Below, in pieces: positions 22,717-30,410 of a stretch of DNA of 64,000 nucleotides. Origin of the DNA: Deltaproteobacteria bacterium (GTDB taxonomy: Bacteria > Desulfobacterota > GWC2-55-46); NCBI GenBank assembly GCA_016219015.1, contig JACRCL010000026.1, forward strand, positions 1 to 64,000, given 5' to 3'. A program made the translations under genes and the position numbers. The notes beneath the pieces were generated by a model. The model saw nothing but the letters and a program-made list of their open reading frames with translations, ran no database searches and was not told the DNA's origin. The first letter of the stretch is position 1, and each line of letters starts with the position of its first letter.

Positions 22717-24038
22717 TTTTTCCCGGAACTTGAAAGAGAGCTGCTCATGGCGAGCGTATTCCACTCGCCGCATGACGGGCACCTGGCGGTCCAGGACCTG
22801 GAGTCGTGGCCGCAGTTGGAGCAGATAAAGGGCGGGTAGAACTCCCTGTCGAGGCCCAGAGCCTTCTGGAAGAGGTGGGCGGCCTTGTTGCCCTGCTTGC
22901 GCCGTAGATATGCCTCGCCGAGCAGTATCTGCGGGTAGAACGTGTCCTCCCCTTCGAGGTGGAGCCTCTCGAGCTCCTCTATGGCATTATCGACCATCTC
23001 GAGCCTCAGGTAAAGCCTCGACAGAAGGAGCCTCAGGTTAGTGTCGTTCGGGTGCGAGATTATCTCCCTTTTGTACCTCTCCAGTATCTCGTCGGGCGCG
23101 GACTCCTTTATGAAGGCGTCCTCTATCCTGAGCATCAACGGCTCGGAGTTAGGGTACCTGTAGTGCGCCTTGTCCCATACCTTTATGGCGTTGGAGACAT
23201 TGCCCTGCCTGCAGAGTATGTCGCCGAGGAGCATGTGCGCGGGCATGAAGGAGTCGTCGTTCTTCAATACGTCCTTTACCCTCGCCACGGCCTCGGAGAG
23301 GTTGCCCTCGCCGGCGTGCTGCGTGGCGGATTCGTAAAGCAGCCCCGTAAGGAGGCGCTTTTCCTTCCTCTTGAGCCCGTCGTCCCTCTCGCAGTCGGCA
23401 ATGGATTTCTGCAGGCTCGCGGCCTCGGCCCACATGGATTTCCCGACCCTGTAGTCACGCAGCCTCTTGAGGGCGTATATGTTCTTAGGGTCGTGCTTGA
23501 GGACCTCTTCATAGGCCTTCGCGGCCCTGAACTCGTCGCCCGACTCGGCCGCGCACTTGGCCGTGGCTATAAGTATGCCGATGGAGTTCGGGTTATTGAG
23601 GAGCCCGGTCTCCAGCACCTTCAACGCCTCCTTGGGCCTGTTCTCCCTTACATAGGTCTCGGACAGGCTTAAGGTCATGCCGGTATCGGCGGGCTTTGAC
23701 ATCAGGGCCTTTTCCATCAGCTCCCTCGCCCCGGCGGTGTCGCCTTTGACGAGCAGCTCGGAGCCTTTCCTGAAGCTCTCCTCGGCCTGCGCCAGGAGCT
23801 TCCTTTCCCTCTTGGCCCTCATCTCCCTTATGGCCCTCTTCGCGTCCACAAGGAGCGAGTTGAATACCGCGAGCACCGCCCCGGCGAAGAAGCCGATGAA
23901 CACGAGGAGGGTGACCGGCAGCTCGTAGGTGCGCTCTTTCGTGACCACGAAAGTAACGACCGTGGGGTTCTGGCTGTGGAGATAGAAGAACGCGCTCAGG
24001 ATTATGATTACGACTACGAGGAGGATTTTTGTGTACAT
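22713..24038 (-). CDS. LapA-LapB fusion: membrane-anchored TPR protein with rubredoxin-type zinc ribbon
   Basis: A 441-residue protein. The N-terminus has two membrane segments (about 4-22 LLVVVIIILSAFFYL; about 42-62 LLVFIGFFAGAVLAVFNSLL) joined by a loop with QNPTVVTFVV, as in LapA (DUF1049). From 75 to 395 come about nine TPR helices. The end is a zinc ribbon with Cys406, Cys409, Cys420 and Cys423 (CSNCGHDSRSWTARCPSC), as in LapB/YciM. In E. coli LapA and LapB are separate and LapB adjusts lipopolysaccharide synthesis by directing FtsH to degrade LpxC. A fused form would anchor the same function with both LapA helices. The stop codon is inside a dispersed repeat. Confidence 0.85.
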   Translation of the reverse strand: MYTKILLVVVIIILSAFFYLHSQNPTVVTFVVTKERTYELPVTLLVFIGFFAGAVLAVFNSLLVDAKRAIREMRAKRERKLLAQAEESFRKGSELLVKGDTAGARELMEKALMSKPADTGMTLSLSETYVRENRPKEALKVLETGLLNNPNSIGILIATAKCAAESGDEFRAAKAYEEVLKHDPKNIYALKRLRDYRVGKSMWAEAASLQKSIADCERDDGLKRKEKRLLTGLLYESATQHAGEGNLSEAVARVKDVLKNDDSFMPAHMLLGDILCRQGNVSNAIKVWDKAHYRYPNSEPLMLRIEDAFIKESAPDEILERYKREIISHPNDTNLRLLLSRLYLRLEMVDNAIEELERLHLEGEDTFYPQILLGEAYLRRKQGNKAAHLFQKALGLDREFYPPFICSNCGHDSRSWTARCPSCGEWNTLAMSSSLSSSGKN

Positions 24039-24067
24039 GGTCTAAACCAGATTTTCCGGTTGTTTTT

Positions 24068-24093
24068 TTAGCAGGCTGCGAGCAGCCTGCTAA
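24068..24093. repeat. TTAGCAGGCTG hairpin repeat
   Basis: TTAGCAGGCTGC and GCAGCCTGCTAA form a perfect 12-bp hairpin with a two-base loop. It overlaps the TAG stop codon of rlmH (24090-24092). Because T-runs (TTTTTTTA) flank it, it could also act as a terminator on the minus strand after GCTGCTAA. Confidence 0.8.
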
Positions 24094-24566
24094 TGTGAAT
24101 ACGGCTCTCCCCTTGATATAGTAAAAGCCCTGTATACCTGCTCGGAAAGGGTGACCCTCGCAAGGTCGTGGGGGAGCGTCATCTTAGACAACGACAGGAG
24201 CGCGTCCGCCCTTTTTATCACGTCCTTATGGAGGCCGAAAGGCCCGCCTACCACGAAAGAGAGCCCCTTTTTACCGCTCGCGCCCTGGAGAAGGCTCTCG
24301 ATGAAGCCCGCGAACCCGGCGGAGGTGAACTCCTTGCCGTTCTCGGAAAGCGCTATCATGAAATCCGAGCCCTTTACCTTTTTAAGTATCCTCTCCCCTT
24401 CCTTCTTTATCACATCCGCCCTGGGCATCTTCGCCGGGGAAGGCTCCTCTTTTATCTCTACGGCCTCTACGGGGGAGTACCTTTTTATTCTTTTGAGGTA
24501 GCCGCCGGCCGCGTCCCTCATGCAGGGGTCCTTTATTGCGCCGACGGAGATAAAGGTTATCTTCAA
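24090..24566 (-). CDS. rlmH: 23S rRNA pseudouridine(1915) N3-methyltransferase RlmH
   Basis: A 158-residue SPOUT methyltransferase that methylates pseudouridine 1915 in helix 69 of 23S rRNA on assembled ribosomes. Family motifs: MKITFISVGAIKDP at the start, RYSPVEAVEIKEEP, FVVGGPFGL (the SAM-binding knot loop), LSLSKMTLPHDLARV and the C-terminal EQVYRAFTISRGEPYSH, a textbook RlmH end. Translation starts at TTG (24566), four bases after the rsfS stop, without a clear ribosome site, which suggests coupling. The TAG stop is part of a repeat hairpin. Confidence 0.95.
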   Translation of the reverse strand: MKITFISVGAIKDPCMRDAAGGYLKRIKRYSPVEAVEIKEEPSPAKMPRADVIKKEGERILKKVKGSDFMIALSENGKEFTSAGFAGFIESLLQGASGKKGLSFVVGGPFGLHKDVIKRADALLSLSKMTLPHDLARVTLSEQVYRAFTISRGEPYSH

Positions 24567-24570
24567 TGAG

Positions 24571-24948
24571 TTAGGCTTTGGGTTTCTTCGGGGCGGGCTT
24601 TGCCCTGTCTTTCACCTCGGTGGCGGTTGCCTCGGCCCAGAGCCCCTCAAGGTTGTAGAAGACCCTTACGGGCTCGAGGAATATGTGCGCTACCACGTCG
24701 TTGTAATCCATAAGCGCCCAACGCCCCTCTGTCCTTCCTTCGGAGCCGAGGGCGCGCAGGCCCTGTTTTCTAAACCCTTCCTCTATCGCGTCCGCTATGG
24801 CCTGCACCTGCCTTTCGGAGTCCGCGCTGCAGATAAGGAGATAATCGGATACCGAGGAGAGTTTTTTGATGTTGAGGATTATTACCTTCTCGGCCTGCTT
24901 CTCAAGGGCAAAACGCGCTATCTCTAATGCCTTTTTCCGGGAGTCCAG
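24571..24948 (-). CDS. rsfS: ribosome silencing factor RsfS, apparent CUG start
   Basis: A 125-residue protein that binds ribosomal protein L14 and blocks subunit joining when nutrients are scarce. Family features: KKALEIARFALEKQAEKVII, LNIKKLSSVSDYLLICSA, DSERQVQAIADAIEEGF, WALMDYNDVVAHIFLEPVR and YNLEGLWAEA. The only usual start codon in frame, GTG at 24807, would remove the first half of the domain. Upstream to the in-frame stop at 24970-24972 there is no ATG, GTG or TTG. CUG at 24948 (reading MDSRKKALEIA) has AGGAG ten bases upstream and is the best candidate. The tail (DRAKPAPKKPKA) is basic and disordered. Middle gene of the nadD-rsfS-rlmH run. Confidence 0.9.
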   Translation of the reverse strand: MDSRKKALEIARFALEKQAEKVIILNIKKLSSVSDYLLICSADSERQVQAIADAIEEGFRKQGLRALGSEGRTEGRWALMDYNDVVAHIFLEPVRVFYNLEGLWAEATATEVKDRAKPAPKKPKA

Positions 24949-24984
24949 TTTTCGTATTCTCCTGTTGGTCTATTTTTTGCGCCG

Positions 24985-25623
24985 TTACCTGTAAAAGCCG
25001 CGCTTTTGGATGTACTCTATTACGCCGTCCGGCAGAAGGTATCTTGTGGAGCCGCCCTCCTTGACCCTCCTCCGTATCTCGGAAGAGGATATGTCCAGGA
25101 GGGTCGTGGACAGGTAAGTAAGAGAATTCCCGTAGGAATTCATGAACGAACCCGTACCGGAATCATACCAGAACTTTCTTGCCAATTCAACAGGAAGCGC
25201 CTCGCCCGGCTTTTTTATCGGGTACCCCGGCCTCTCGACCACCACGAGGTCAGTTGATTTGAAAAGCTCCTCGTATTCGCACCAGGTCGTTATGGCGTTA
25301 AAGGAGTCGTTGCCGAGCACAAGGTGTATCCCCAGCCCCTTGTCCCTTTCCTTAAGCTCCCTTACGGTATCTATGGTATAAGATTGGCCGCCCCTTTTTA
25401 TCTCGATGTCGGAGACCTCGAAATTCGGGTTGTCCCTGATGGCTATCTTGATCATCTCAAGGCGCGCCTCCGGGGAGATAGGCTCCTCTTCCTTCAAGGG
25501 GGTTATGAAGGTCGGGATGAAAATGGCCTTGTCGAGCTTCAAGGCCTCCCTCACCTCTTCGGCTATCCTCAAGTGGCCGTAGTGTATGGGGTTGAATGTG
25601 CCGCCGAGAAGAGCTACGCGCAT
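24985..25623 (-). CDS. nadD: nicotinate-nucleotide adenylyltransferase NadD
   Basis: A 212-residue enzyme that transfers AMP from ATP to nicotinate mononucleotide, the penultimate step of NAD synthesis. The nucleotidyltransferase motif is GGTFNPIHYGHL (7-18), the substrate loop is LVLGNDSFNAITTWCEYEEL, and the second ATP motif is ISSSEIRRR near 178. Length is normal. The ATG at 25623 leads the minus-strand housekeeping run nadD-rsfS-rlmH, an order conserved in many bacteria. rarA is divergent 142 bases away. Confidence 0.96.
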   Translation of the reverse strand: MRVALLGGTFNPIHYGHLRIAEEVREALKLDKAIFIPTFITPLKEEEPISPEARLEMIKIAIRDNPNFEVSDIEIKRGGQSYTIDTVRELKERDKGLGIHLVLGNDSFNAITTWCEYEELFKSTDLVVVERPGYPIKKPGEALPVELARKFWYDSGTGSFMNSYGNSLTYLSTTLLDISSSEIRRRVKEGGSTRYLLPDGVIEYIQKRGFYR

Positions 25624-25765
25624 GAACGCCTTTCGGAAAAAATCTTTTTTATTCCGTGGATATGCTAACTGATTAGGGTTGGGGTGTCAATCGTTTTTGG
25701 GCCTTTTTTCAAGGTTCTCACCCGCTTCCTTGCTATTCCATGCCCTCGTATAGTAGAATTTCATC

Positions 25766-27076
25766 ATGGAGCTTTTTGAAAGGGATAAACCTGACCTGAC
25801 GCCTTCCTCGCCGCTCGCGGGCAGACTGAGGCCAAAAACCATAGATGAGTTCGTGGGGCAGGAGCACCTCGTCGGCCCGGGCAAGTTCCTCGACCGGGTC
25901 ATAAAAAAGGGCGAGCTGCCCTCCCTCATACTCTGGGGGCCTCCGGGCACCGGAAAGACGACCCTTGCCCGGATAATCGCCGAGGCCTCGAAGGCCGAGT
26001 TCGTGGAGTTCTCGGCCGTGCTCTCCGGGGTAAAGGAGATAAGGGAGGTCGTAAAGGCCGCCAAAGACAACCTGAAGCACGGGAAGAAGACCGTCCTTTT
26101 CGTGGACGAGATACACAGGTTCAACAAGGCCCAGCAGGACGCATTTCTCCATAGCGTTGAAGACGGTACCATCACTCTTATCGGCGCCACCACCGAGAAC
26201 CCCTCCTTCGAGGTGAACGCCCCGCTCCTTTCGCGTTGCAAGGTCCTCGTGCTCGAAGCGCTCTCAATGGAATCGATAAAAAAGATACTCGGCCGCGCCA
26301 TCTCGGATAAACATCACGGGCTCGGACAGTACGCCTCCAAAATAGACGAGGGCGTGCTCGACTTCATGGCAGACAGCTCCGAGGGCGACGCGAGGACGGC
26401 GCTGAACTGCGTCGAGACCGCTTACATGATAACCGAGCCTGATTCAAAAGGCGTAAGGCATATCACGATGGATATCGCCGTGGAGGCGATGCAGAGAAAG
26501 GCCCTGCTTTACGACAAGTCCGGCGAGGAGCATTACAACGTCATCTCGGCCTTCATAAAATCGATGAGGGGGAGCGACCCTGACGCGGCGCTTTACTGGC
26601 TCGCCAGGATGATAGAGGCCGGGGAGGACCCGCTCTTCATAGCGCGCAGGATGGTCATATTCGCCTCGGAGGATGTCGGCAACGCCGACCCGAGGGCCGC
26701 AAGCGTAGCGATAGCCGTAAAAGACGCGGTGGATTTCATAGGCATGCCCGAGGGCTGGATACCCCTTGCCCAGGGGGTCACATACCTCGCCTCGGCCCCG
26801 AAGAGCAACGCCTCGTACATGGCCTATCTGGAGGCGCTCGAGGATGTAAGGAGGGACGGGGCCCTGCCTGTGCCTTTGCACATAAGGAACGCGCCCACGG
26901 GCCTTATGAAAGGCCTCGGCTACGGGAAGGGCTACAAGTACCCGCACAGCTTCAAGGGCGCGGTCGTAGAGCAGCAATACCTGCCGGATAAGCTCAAGGG
27001 GAAAAGGTACTATAAGCCCTCTGACAGGGGGTATGAGAAGGAAATAGCAGAGAGGCTTAAAAAAACGCTCAAGTAG
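25766..27076 (+). CDS. rarA: replication-associated recombination protein RarA (MgsA)
   Basis: A 436-residue AAA+ ATPase acting at stalled replication forks. Walker A GPPGTGKT is at 58-65, Walker B DEIHR at 114-118 (VDEIHRFNKAQQD), sensor I in GATTENPSFEVN, and the arginine finger region LLSRCKV. The C-terminal tetramerisation part carries MIEAGEDPLFIARRMVIFAS and GLGYGKGYKYPHSF. Length and motifs are typical. It is a single gene, with no clear ribosome site before the ATG, and its own upstream region is shared with divergent nadD. Confidence 0.95.
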   Translation: MELFERDKPDLTPSSPLAGRLRPKTIDEFVGQEHLVGPGKFLDRVIKKGELPSLILWGPPGTGKTTLARIIAEASKAEFVEFSAVLSGVKEIREVVKAAKDNLKHGKKTVLFVDEIHRFNKAQQDAFLHSVEDGTITLIGATTENPSFEVNAPLLSRCKVLVLEALSMESIKKILGRAISDKHHGLGQYASKIDEGVLDFMADSSEGDARTALNCVETAYMITEPDSKGVRHITMDIAVEAMQRKALLYDKSGEEHYNVISAFIKSMRGSDPDAALYWLARMIEAGEDPLFIARRMVIFASEDVGNADPRAASVAIAVKDAVDFIGMPEGWIPLAQGVTYLASAPKSNASYMAYLEALEDVRRDGALPVPLHIRNAPTGLMKGLGYGKGYKYPHSFKGAVVEQQYLPDKLKGKRYYKPSDRGYEKEIAERLKKTLK

Positions 27077-27234
27077 TTTCAGTTTCCGCCGAAATAAGAG
27101 AAAGGAGGGGTTTTACAAGGTAAAACGCCCGTTTTACCCGGCAAGGCCCATCAAGACCGCACCGACCATTTTTTCATCCCGCTGCCTTTCAGTACTTGTT
27201 TTTCCAATTCAAAATTCGTTCCAGAGCGCAAGAG

Positions 27235-27360
27235 GATATTATCAGGTTGCGGAAAAAAGCAACCTGGATTGCCAAATTGCGAGATGCAATCTTAGCAATT
27301 TGAGAGACTTGCACGGATTCATTACGGGCAAGTCTTGGCTGAAAAGATCCGATTCTCCAA
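27235..27360. repeat. degenerate composite repeat before the first ACT gene
   Basis: ATTATCAGGTTGC and GCAACCTGGATTGCC around a short A-rich loop, then internal palindromes AAATTGCGAG/CTTAGCAATTT and GACTTGC/GCAAGTC, ending near GCTGAAAAGATCCGATTC. The order of parts mirrors 13407-13567. The preceding 27077-27234 contains only a 9-bp palindrome GGTAAAACG/CGTTTTACC. Confidence 0.5.
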
Positions 27361-27397
27361 TAATCGCCGTTTACGCGGCCCAAAAAAGGAGATGGGT

Positions 27398-27907
27398 ATG
27401 AAGAAATACGCGCTTACCGCTTTAGGCCCTTACAGGCCGGGCAATATAGTCCTCCTTTCAAAGGTCCTCTACGAGAACAGGTGCGCGATAGGGGATTTGA
27501 ACATGGGGGTGCTTGAGAACGTATTCGCGGTAAGCCTGGTCTTCCTTGCCCCTGAAGACAAAAATTATCTTAAGAATATCAAGGAATTCGGCAGGTCATC
27601 GGGGTTGAAGTTATCCCTGAAGGAGGTCACCGGGAAATTTCCCGCGTGCAAGCCCGCCAATTATATAGTGACCGTCGCCGGCCCCAACAGGGCGGGGCTC
27701 GTCTACAGGGTCGCGTCCGGTTTGATAAAGACCGGCATGGATATAGTCGAGCTTGAGACAAAGCGGATCGAAGGCGGGGAAAGGGAGCTTTACATAATGG
27801 TATTCGAGGTCTACTCTCCCGTGTCCATAGGCAAGGCCAGGGAAAGGCTCGTCTTGATCGGCAAAAAGGCCGGCGTAAAGATCGAAATAAGCCCTGTCGA
27901 GATTTAG
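27398..27907 (+). CDS. double-ACT-domain protein, GcvR-like (first paralogue)
   Basis: A 169-residue protein with two ACT domains: KKYALTALGPYRPGNIVLLS (1-80) and PANYIVTVAGPNRAGLVYRV (about 90-165). Such pairs, as in GcvR, bind amino acids and act by protein contact. In this copy the first domain has RPGNIV where its paralogue has the usual RPGIVA, which may alter ligand binding. The ATG at 27398 is chosen for AAGGAG six bases upstream. It is about 35-40 percent identical by eye to the gene at 28263, from which it is separated by two repeats, pointing to a tandem duplication later invaded by repeats. Confidence 0.78.
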   Translation: MKKYALTALGPYRPGNIVLLSKVLYENRCAIGDLNMGVLENVFAVSLVFLAPEDKNYLKNIKEFGRSSGLKLSLKEVTGKFPACKPANYIVTVAGPNRAGLVYRVASGLIKTGMDIVELETKRIEGGERELYIMVFEVYSPVSIGKARERLVLIGKKAGVKIEISPVEI

Positions 27908-27934
27908 AGTGGCCGCTGAAAGACTATCTTAGCC

Positions 27935-28049
27935 TGTCATTCTGAACGTGTGAGCCGAAGCCCTGAGCGAAGTGAAGGGGAAGAATCTCGGAGCTAATGG
28001 AACCAACAAATACGGGATTCTTCGTCGCCTTCGGCTCCTCAGAATGACA
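27935..28049. repeat. inverted pair of the CTCAGAATGACA repeat
   Basis: Left arm TGTCATTCTGAACGTGTGAG to GAAGAATCTCGG (27935-27991) and right arm GGGATTCTTCGTCGCCTTCG to CAGAATGACA (28014-28049). It can fold into a long hairpin between the two ACT genes. Same family as 5-133 and 12307-12342. Confidence 0.75.
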
Positions 28050-28105
28050 ACTTTGTGTACTTTTAAGCCCTTTTTGACTTGAGGGGTTTTTTATGATTAG
28101 ATTTA

Positions 28106-28246
28106 GGATGCATCAAAAATTAGGAATTTTTTCTGAAGTCAAGGAAGGGCGGAAATAAAAAGCGCAGCATATATGTTAATATGTGAGCATGTTTATTTTC
28201 GGCCTGACGCAGAGGTCAGGAAAAAGAACAATTTTTAGAGGCAGCC
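28106..28246. mobile_element. MITE-like element, copy D
   Basis: A 141-base copy with ends GGATGCATCAAAAATT and AATTTTTAGAGGCAGCC. Flanks TTTA and TTTC match at three of four bases. It ends ten bases before the AGGAGG ribosome site of the second ACT gene, so that gene's promoter must lie in or beyond it. Confidence 0.85.
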
Positions 28247-28262
28247 TTTCCGCTCAGGAGGC

Positions 28263-28802
28263 ATGATGAGGAGATACGCGCTTACGGCCATAGGCCGCGA
28301 CAGGCCCGGGATAGTGGCCGCGGTCACGAAGGCGCTCTACGAGCACGACTGCAATATCGAGGACTCGTCGATGACCATACTCGAAGACGAGTTCGCGATG
28401 ATCCTCATCATGTCCATGTCCGGGGCAGAAAGCCCGGACGCCCTCCTGAGGGAAATTAAAAAGACCGAAAAGGAGATGGGGCTCACCATCCACCTGAAGG
28501 AGATAGATAAAGAACCGGCTCCAAGGGGCGGGCAGAGCAATTACATAATAACGCTCCACGGGGGTGACAGGGCCGGGATAGTCTACAGGACGGCCTCGCT
28601 CCTCTCCAAGCTCGGCGTGAACATAACGGACCTCGAGACCACGGTCACCGGCGGGGCGGACAAGGTCTACATAATGGTGATAGAGGTCTTTGTGCCGGAT
28701 TCCGTTGACGTGAAAGAGCTGGAAAAAGAGTTCAAATCCCTCGGAGAAACGCTCGGCGTGACCATAAAGATAAAGCCGCTTGAGTTCTACGAACCCCTCT
28801 AA
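28263..28802 (+). CDS. double-ACT-domain protein, GcvR-like (second paralogue)
   Basis: A 179-residue protein with two ACT domains: RRYALTAIGRDRPGIVAAVT (1-80) and SNYIITLHGGDRAGIVYRTA (about 95-170). The conserved DRPGIV and DRAGIV turns that bind amino-acid ligands are both intact, unlike in the upstream paralogue. The role is probably regulatory, by analogy with the glycine cleavage repressor GcvR, but the target is unknown. Two adjacent ATG codons (28263, 28266) follow AGGAGG; the second has the more usual spacing. def follows after 17 bases and is probably co-transcribed. Confidence 0.82.
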   Translation: MMRRYALTAIGRDRPGIVAAVTKALYEHDCNIEDSSMTILEDEFAMILIMSMSGAESPDALLREIKKTEKEMGLTIHLKEIDKEPAPRGGQSNYIITLHGGDRAGIVYRTASLLSKLGVNITDLETTVTGGADKVYIMVIEVFVPDSVDVKELEKEFKSLGETLGVTIKIKPLEFYEPL

Positions 28803-28819
28803 AGAACACCTTTCCGAAA

Positions 28820-29305
28820 ATGCCGATCCTGGAAATCCTTAAGTACCCCGACCCGATGCTCAAAACGGTTTCAGAAAAGATTACTGAAATCGACGGCCCC
28901 CTCATATCTTTCGTCAACGATTTGGTAGAGACGATGAAGGCGTCGCCGGGGGTCGGCCTTGCCGCCCCGCAGGCCGGAAGGCCGGTGAGGGTCATCGCCA
29001 TCGACGTCACACCAAAAAACCCGGGCGCGGGCCTGATCGTGCTTATAAACCCGGAGATAGTCTCGGCGAGCGGCGGCAAGGTCGCCAGGGAGGGATGCCT
29101 CTCGGTGCCCGAATATACCGCGAACATAAAAAGGGCCGCCGATGTAGTCGTAAAAGGCGTAAACATTGACGGCAAAGAGCTGGAGATAAGCTCAACCGGG
29201 CTCGAAGCGGTAGCCCTCCAGCACGAGATAGACCACCTCGACGGGATACTCTTTATTGACAGGATCGCCAACATGAAAAGGGACCTTTTCAAGAGGAGGA
29301 CATAA
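28820..29305 (+). CDS. def: peptide deformylase
   Basis: A 161-residue Fe2+/Zn2+ enzyme that removes the formyl group from the initiator methionine of new proteins. All three motifs are intact: GVGLAAPQ (44-51), EGCLS with metal ligand Cys93, and HEIDH (His135, catalytic Glu136, His139). Length is normal for type 1 enzymes. The fmt gene, often its neighbour, is not here; instead it follows the second ACT gene. Confidence 0.96.
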   Translation: MPILEILKYPDPMLKTVSEKITEIDGPLISFVNDLVETMKASPGVGLAAPQAGRPVRVIAIDVTPKNPGAGLIVLINPEIVSASGGKVAREGCLSVPEYTANIKRAADVVVKGVNIDGKELEISSTGLEAVALQHEIDHLDGILFIDRIANMKRDLFKRRT

Positions 29306-29332
29306 GAACGCGATAAATGTCTTTATACTTCG

Positions 29333-29367
29333 TTGAACACGCACAGCGAGCGCTTCCCCGCTGCTTG
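29333..29367. repeat. truncated paired-hairpin repeat abutting the biotin operator
   Basis: TTGAACACGCACAGCGAGCG followed by CTTCCCCGCTGCTTG, the reverse-oriented end of the paired-hairpin element, broken in the middle of its hairpin. The last bases, TTG (29365-29367), are also the first three of the BirA half-site, so either the insertion contributed to the operator or a deletion fused them. Confidence 0.75.
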
Positions 29368-29418
29368 TCAACCCTATTACTGCATTTTGTTGACAATCAA
29401 CTTGCTTCCATGTTATTA
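29365..29418 (+). promoter_or_regulatory. BirA operator and overlapping biotin operon promoter
   Basis: TTGTCAACC (29365-29373), 14 bases, TGTTGACAA (29388-29396). The half-sites are inverted with one mismatch, and the spacing matches the known BirA box architecture (TTGTNAACC-N14/15-GGTTNACAA). The right half contains a perfect -35 TTGACA (29390-29395); a TATTAA-like -10 follows after 18 bases (29414-29419). Bound biotinyl-AMP-BirA would cover the -35 and repress bioBFHCAD. The transcript would begin almost at the bioB ATG. Confidence 0.85.
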
Positions 29419-29426
29419 AAACCCTT

Positions 29427-30410
29427 ATGGAAAAACTGCTCAAGACCGCCCTTGAAAAAGGGCTTTCCGGCGAAGGCATCTCAAAAAGCGAGGCGCTCGA
29501 GTTCTCGGCCCTGCCCGATAGCGCCATATTCGATATCCTCCCGGTGACAGGCCGGATAAGGGAATTCCACAAAGGGAATGAGGTAAACATCTGCGCGATA
29601 GTGAACGCCAAGAGCGGGCTCTGCAAGGAGGACTGCTCGTTCTGCGCCCAATCGGTCAAATACTCCACCGGCGTGAACGAATATCCAATACTCTCCCCGG
29701 AAAGCATAGCCGGAGCGGCCGTCGAGGCCGAGGGCTTCGGCGCGAGGGAGTTCTCCATCGTGACGAGCGGGACACGGATAGAGAAGGAAAAGGACATCTC
29801 CGCGCTCGAAGAGGCGCTCAAATCAATGAGCAACGCCACTTCCGTGGAGCGGTGCGCCTCGCTCGGCATAATGAGCAAGGATACCCTTAAAAGGCTTAAA
29901 GCGGGCGGCCTTCAGAGCTTCCACCATAACCTTGAGACAGGCCGGAGCTTCTTCCCCAAGGTCTGCACCACGCACGGATACGACGAGGACGTAAACGCCA
30001 TAAGGGCCGCCAAGGAGCTCGGGCTCTTCGTATGCTCGGGCGGGATATTCGGGCTCGGGGAGGCGTGGGAGGACAGGATCGAGCTGGCCGAGACACTGAA
30101 AGAGCTCGACGTCGATTCGGTCCCGGTGAACTTCCTCAACCCGAGGCCGGGCACCCCGCTCGAAGGCGCCAGTTACCTTACTCCCCTCACATGCCTCAAG
30201 ATAATCGCGCTGCTGCGCCTCATGCTCCCGGTAAAGGACATCGTCGTCTGCGGAGGCAGGCAGGTGAACCTGAGGGACCTCCAGCCCCTTATCTTCGCTG
30301 CCGGAGCGAACGGGATGATGGCCGGGAATTATCTGACAACGCCCGGCAGGGACCCTAAGGAAGACTTAAAGATGCTTTCAGACCTCGGCTTAAGGCCGCG
30401 GGGGCATTGA
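29427..30410 (+). CDS. bioB: biotin synthase
   Basis: A 327-residue radical SAM enzyme inserting sulfur into dethiobiotin. The cluster motif CxxxCxxC is Cys66, Cys70, Cys73 (CKEDCSFCAQS). Further family features are YSTGVNEYPILSPE, FSIVTSGTR, HHNLETGRSFFPKVCTTHGY, CSGGIFGLGE, NFLNPRPGTPLEG and GGRQVNLRDLQP, which places the conserved Arg ligand of the [2Fe-2S] cluster. No ribosome site precedes the ATG, and the predicted transcript begins within a few bases of it, so the mRNA may be leaderless. First gene of the operon; its stop overlaps the TTG of bioF. Confidence 0.96.
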   Translation: MEKLLKTALEKGLSGEGISKSEALEFSALPDSAIFDILPVTGRIREFHKGNEVNICAIVNAKSGLCKEDCSFCAQSVKYSTGVNEYPILSPESIAGAAVEAEGFGAREFSIVTSGTRIEKEKDISALEEALKSMSNATSVERCASLGIMSKDTLKRLKAGGLQSFHHNLETGRSFFPKVCTTHGYDEDVNAIRAAKELGLFVCSGGIFGLGEAWEDRIELAETLKELDVDSVPVNFLNPRPGTPLEGASYLTPLTCLKIIALLRLMLPVKDIVVCGGRQVNLRDLQPLIFAAGANGMMAGNYLTTPGRDPKEDLKMLSDLGLRPRGH

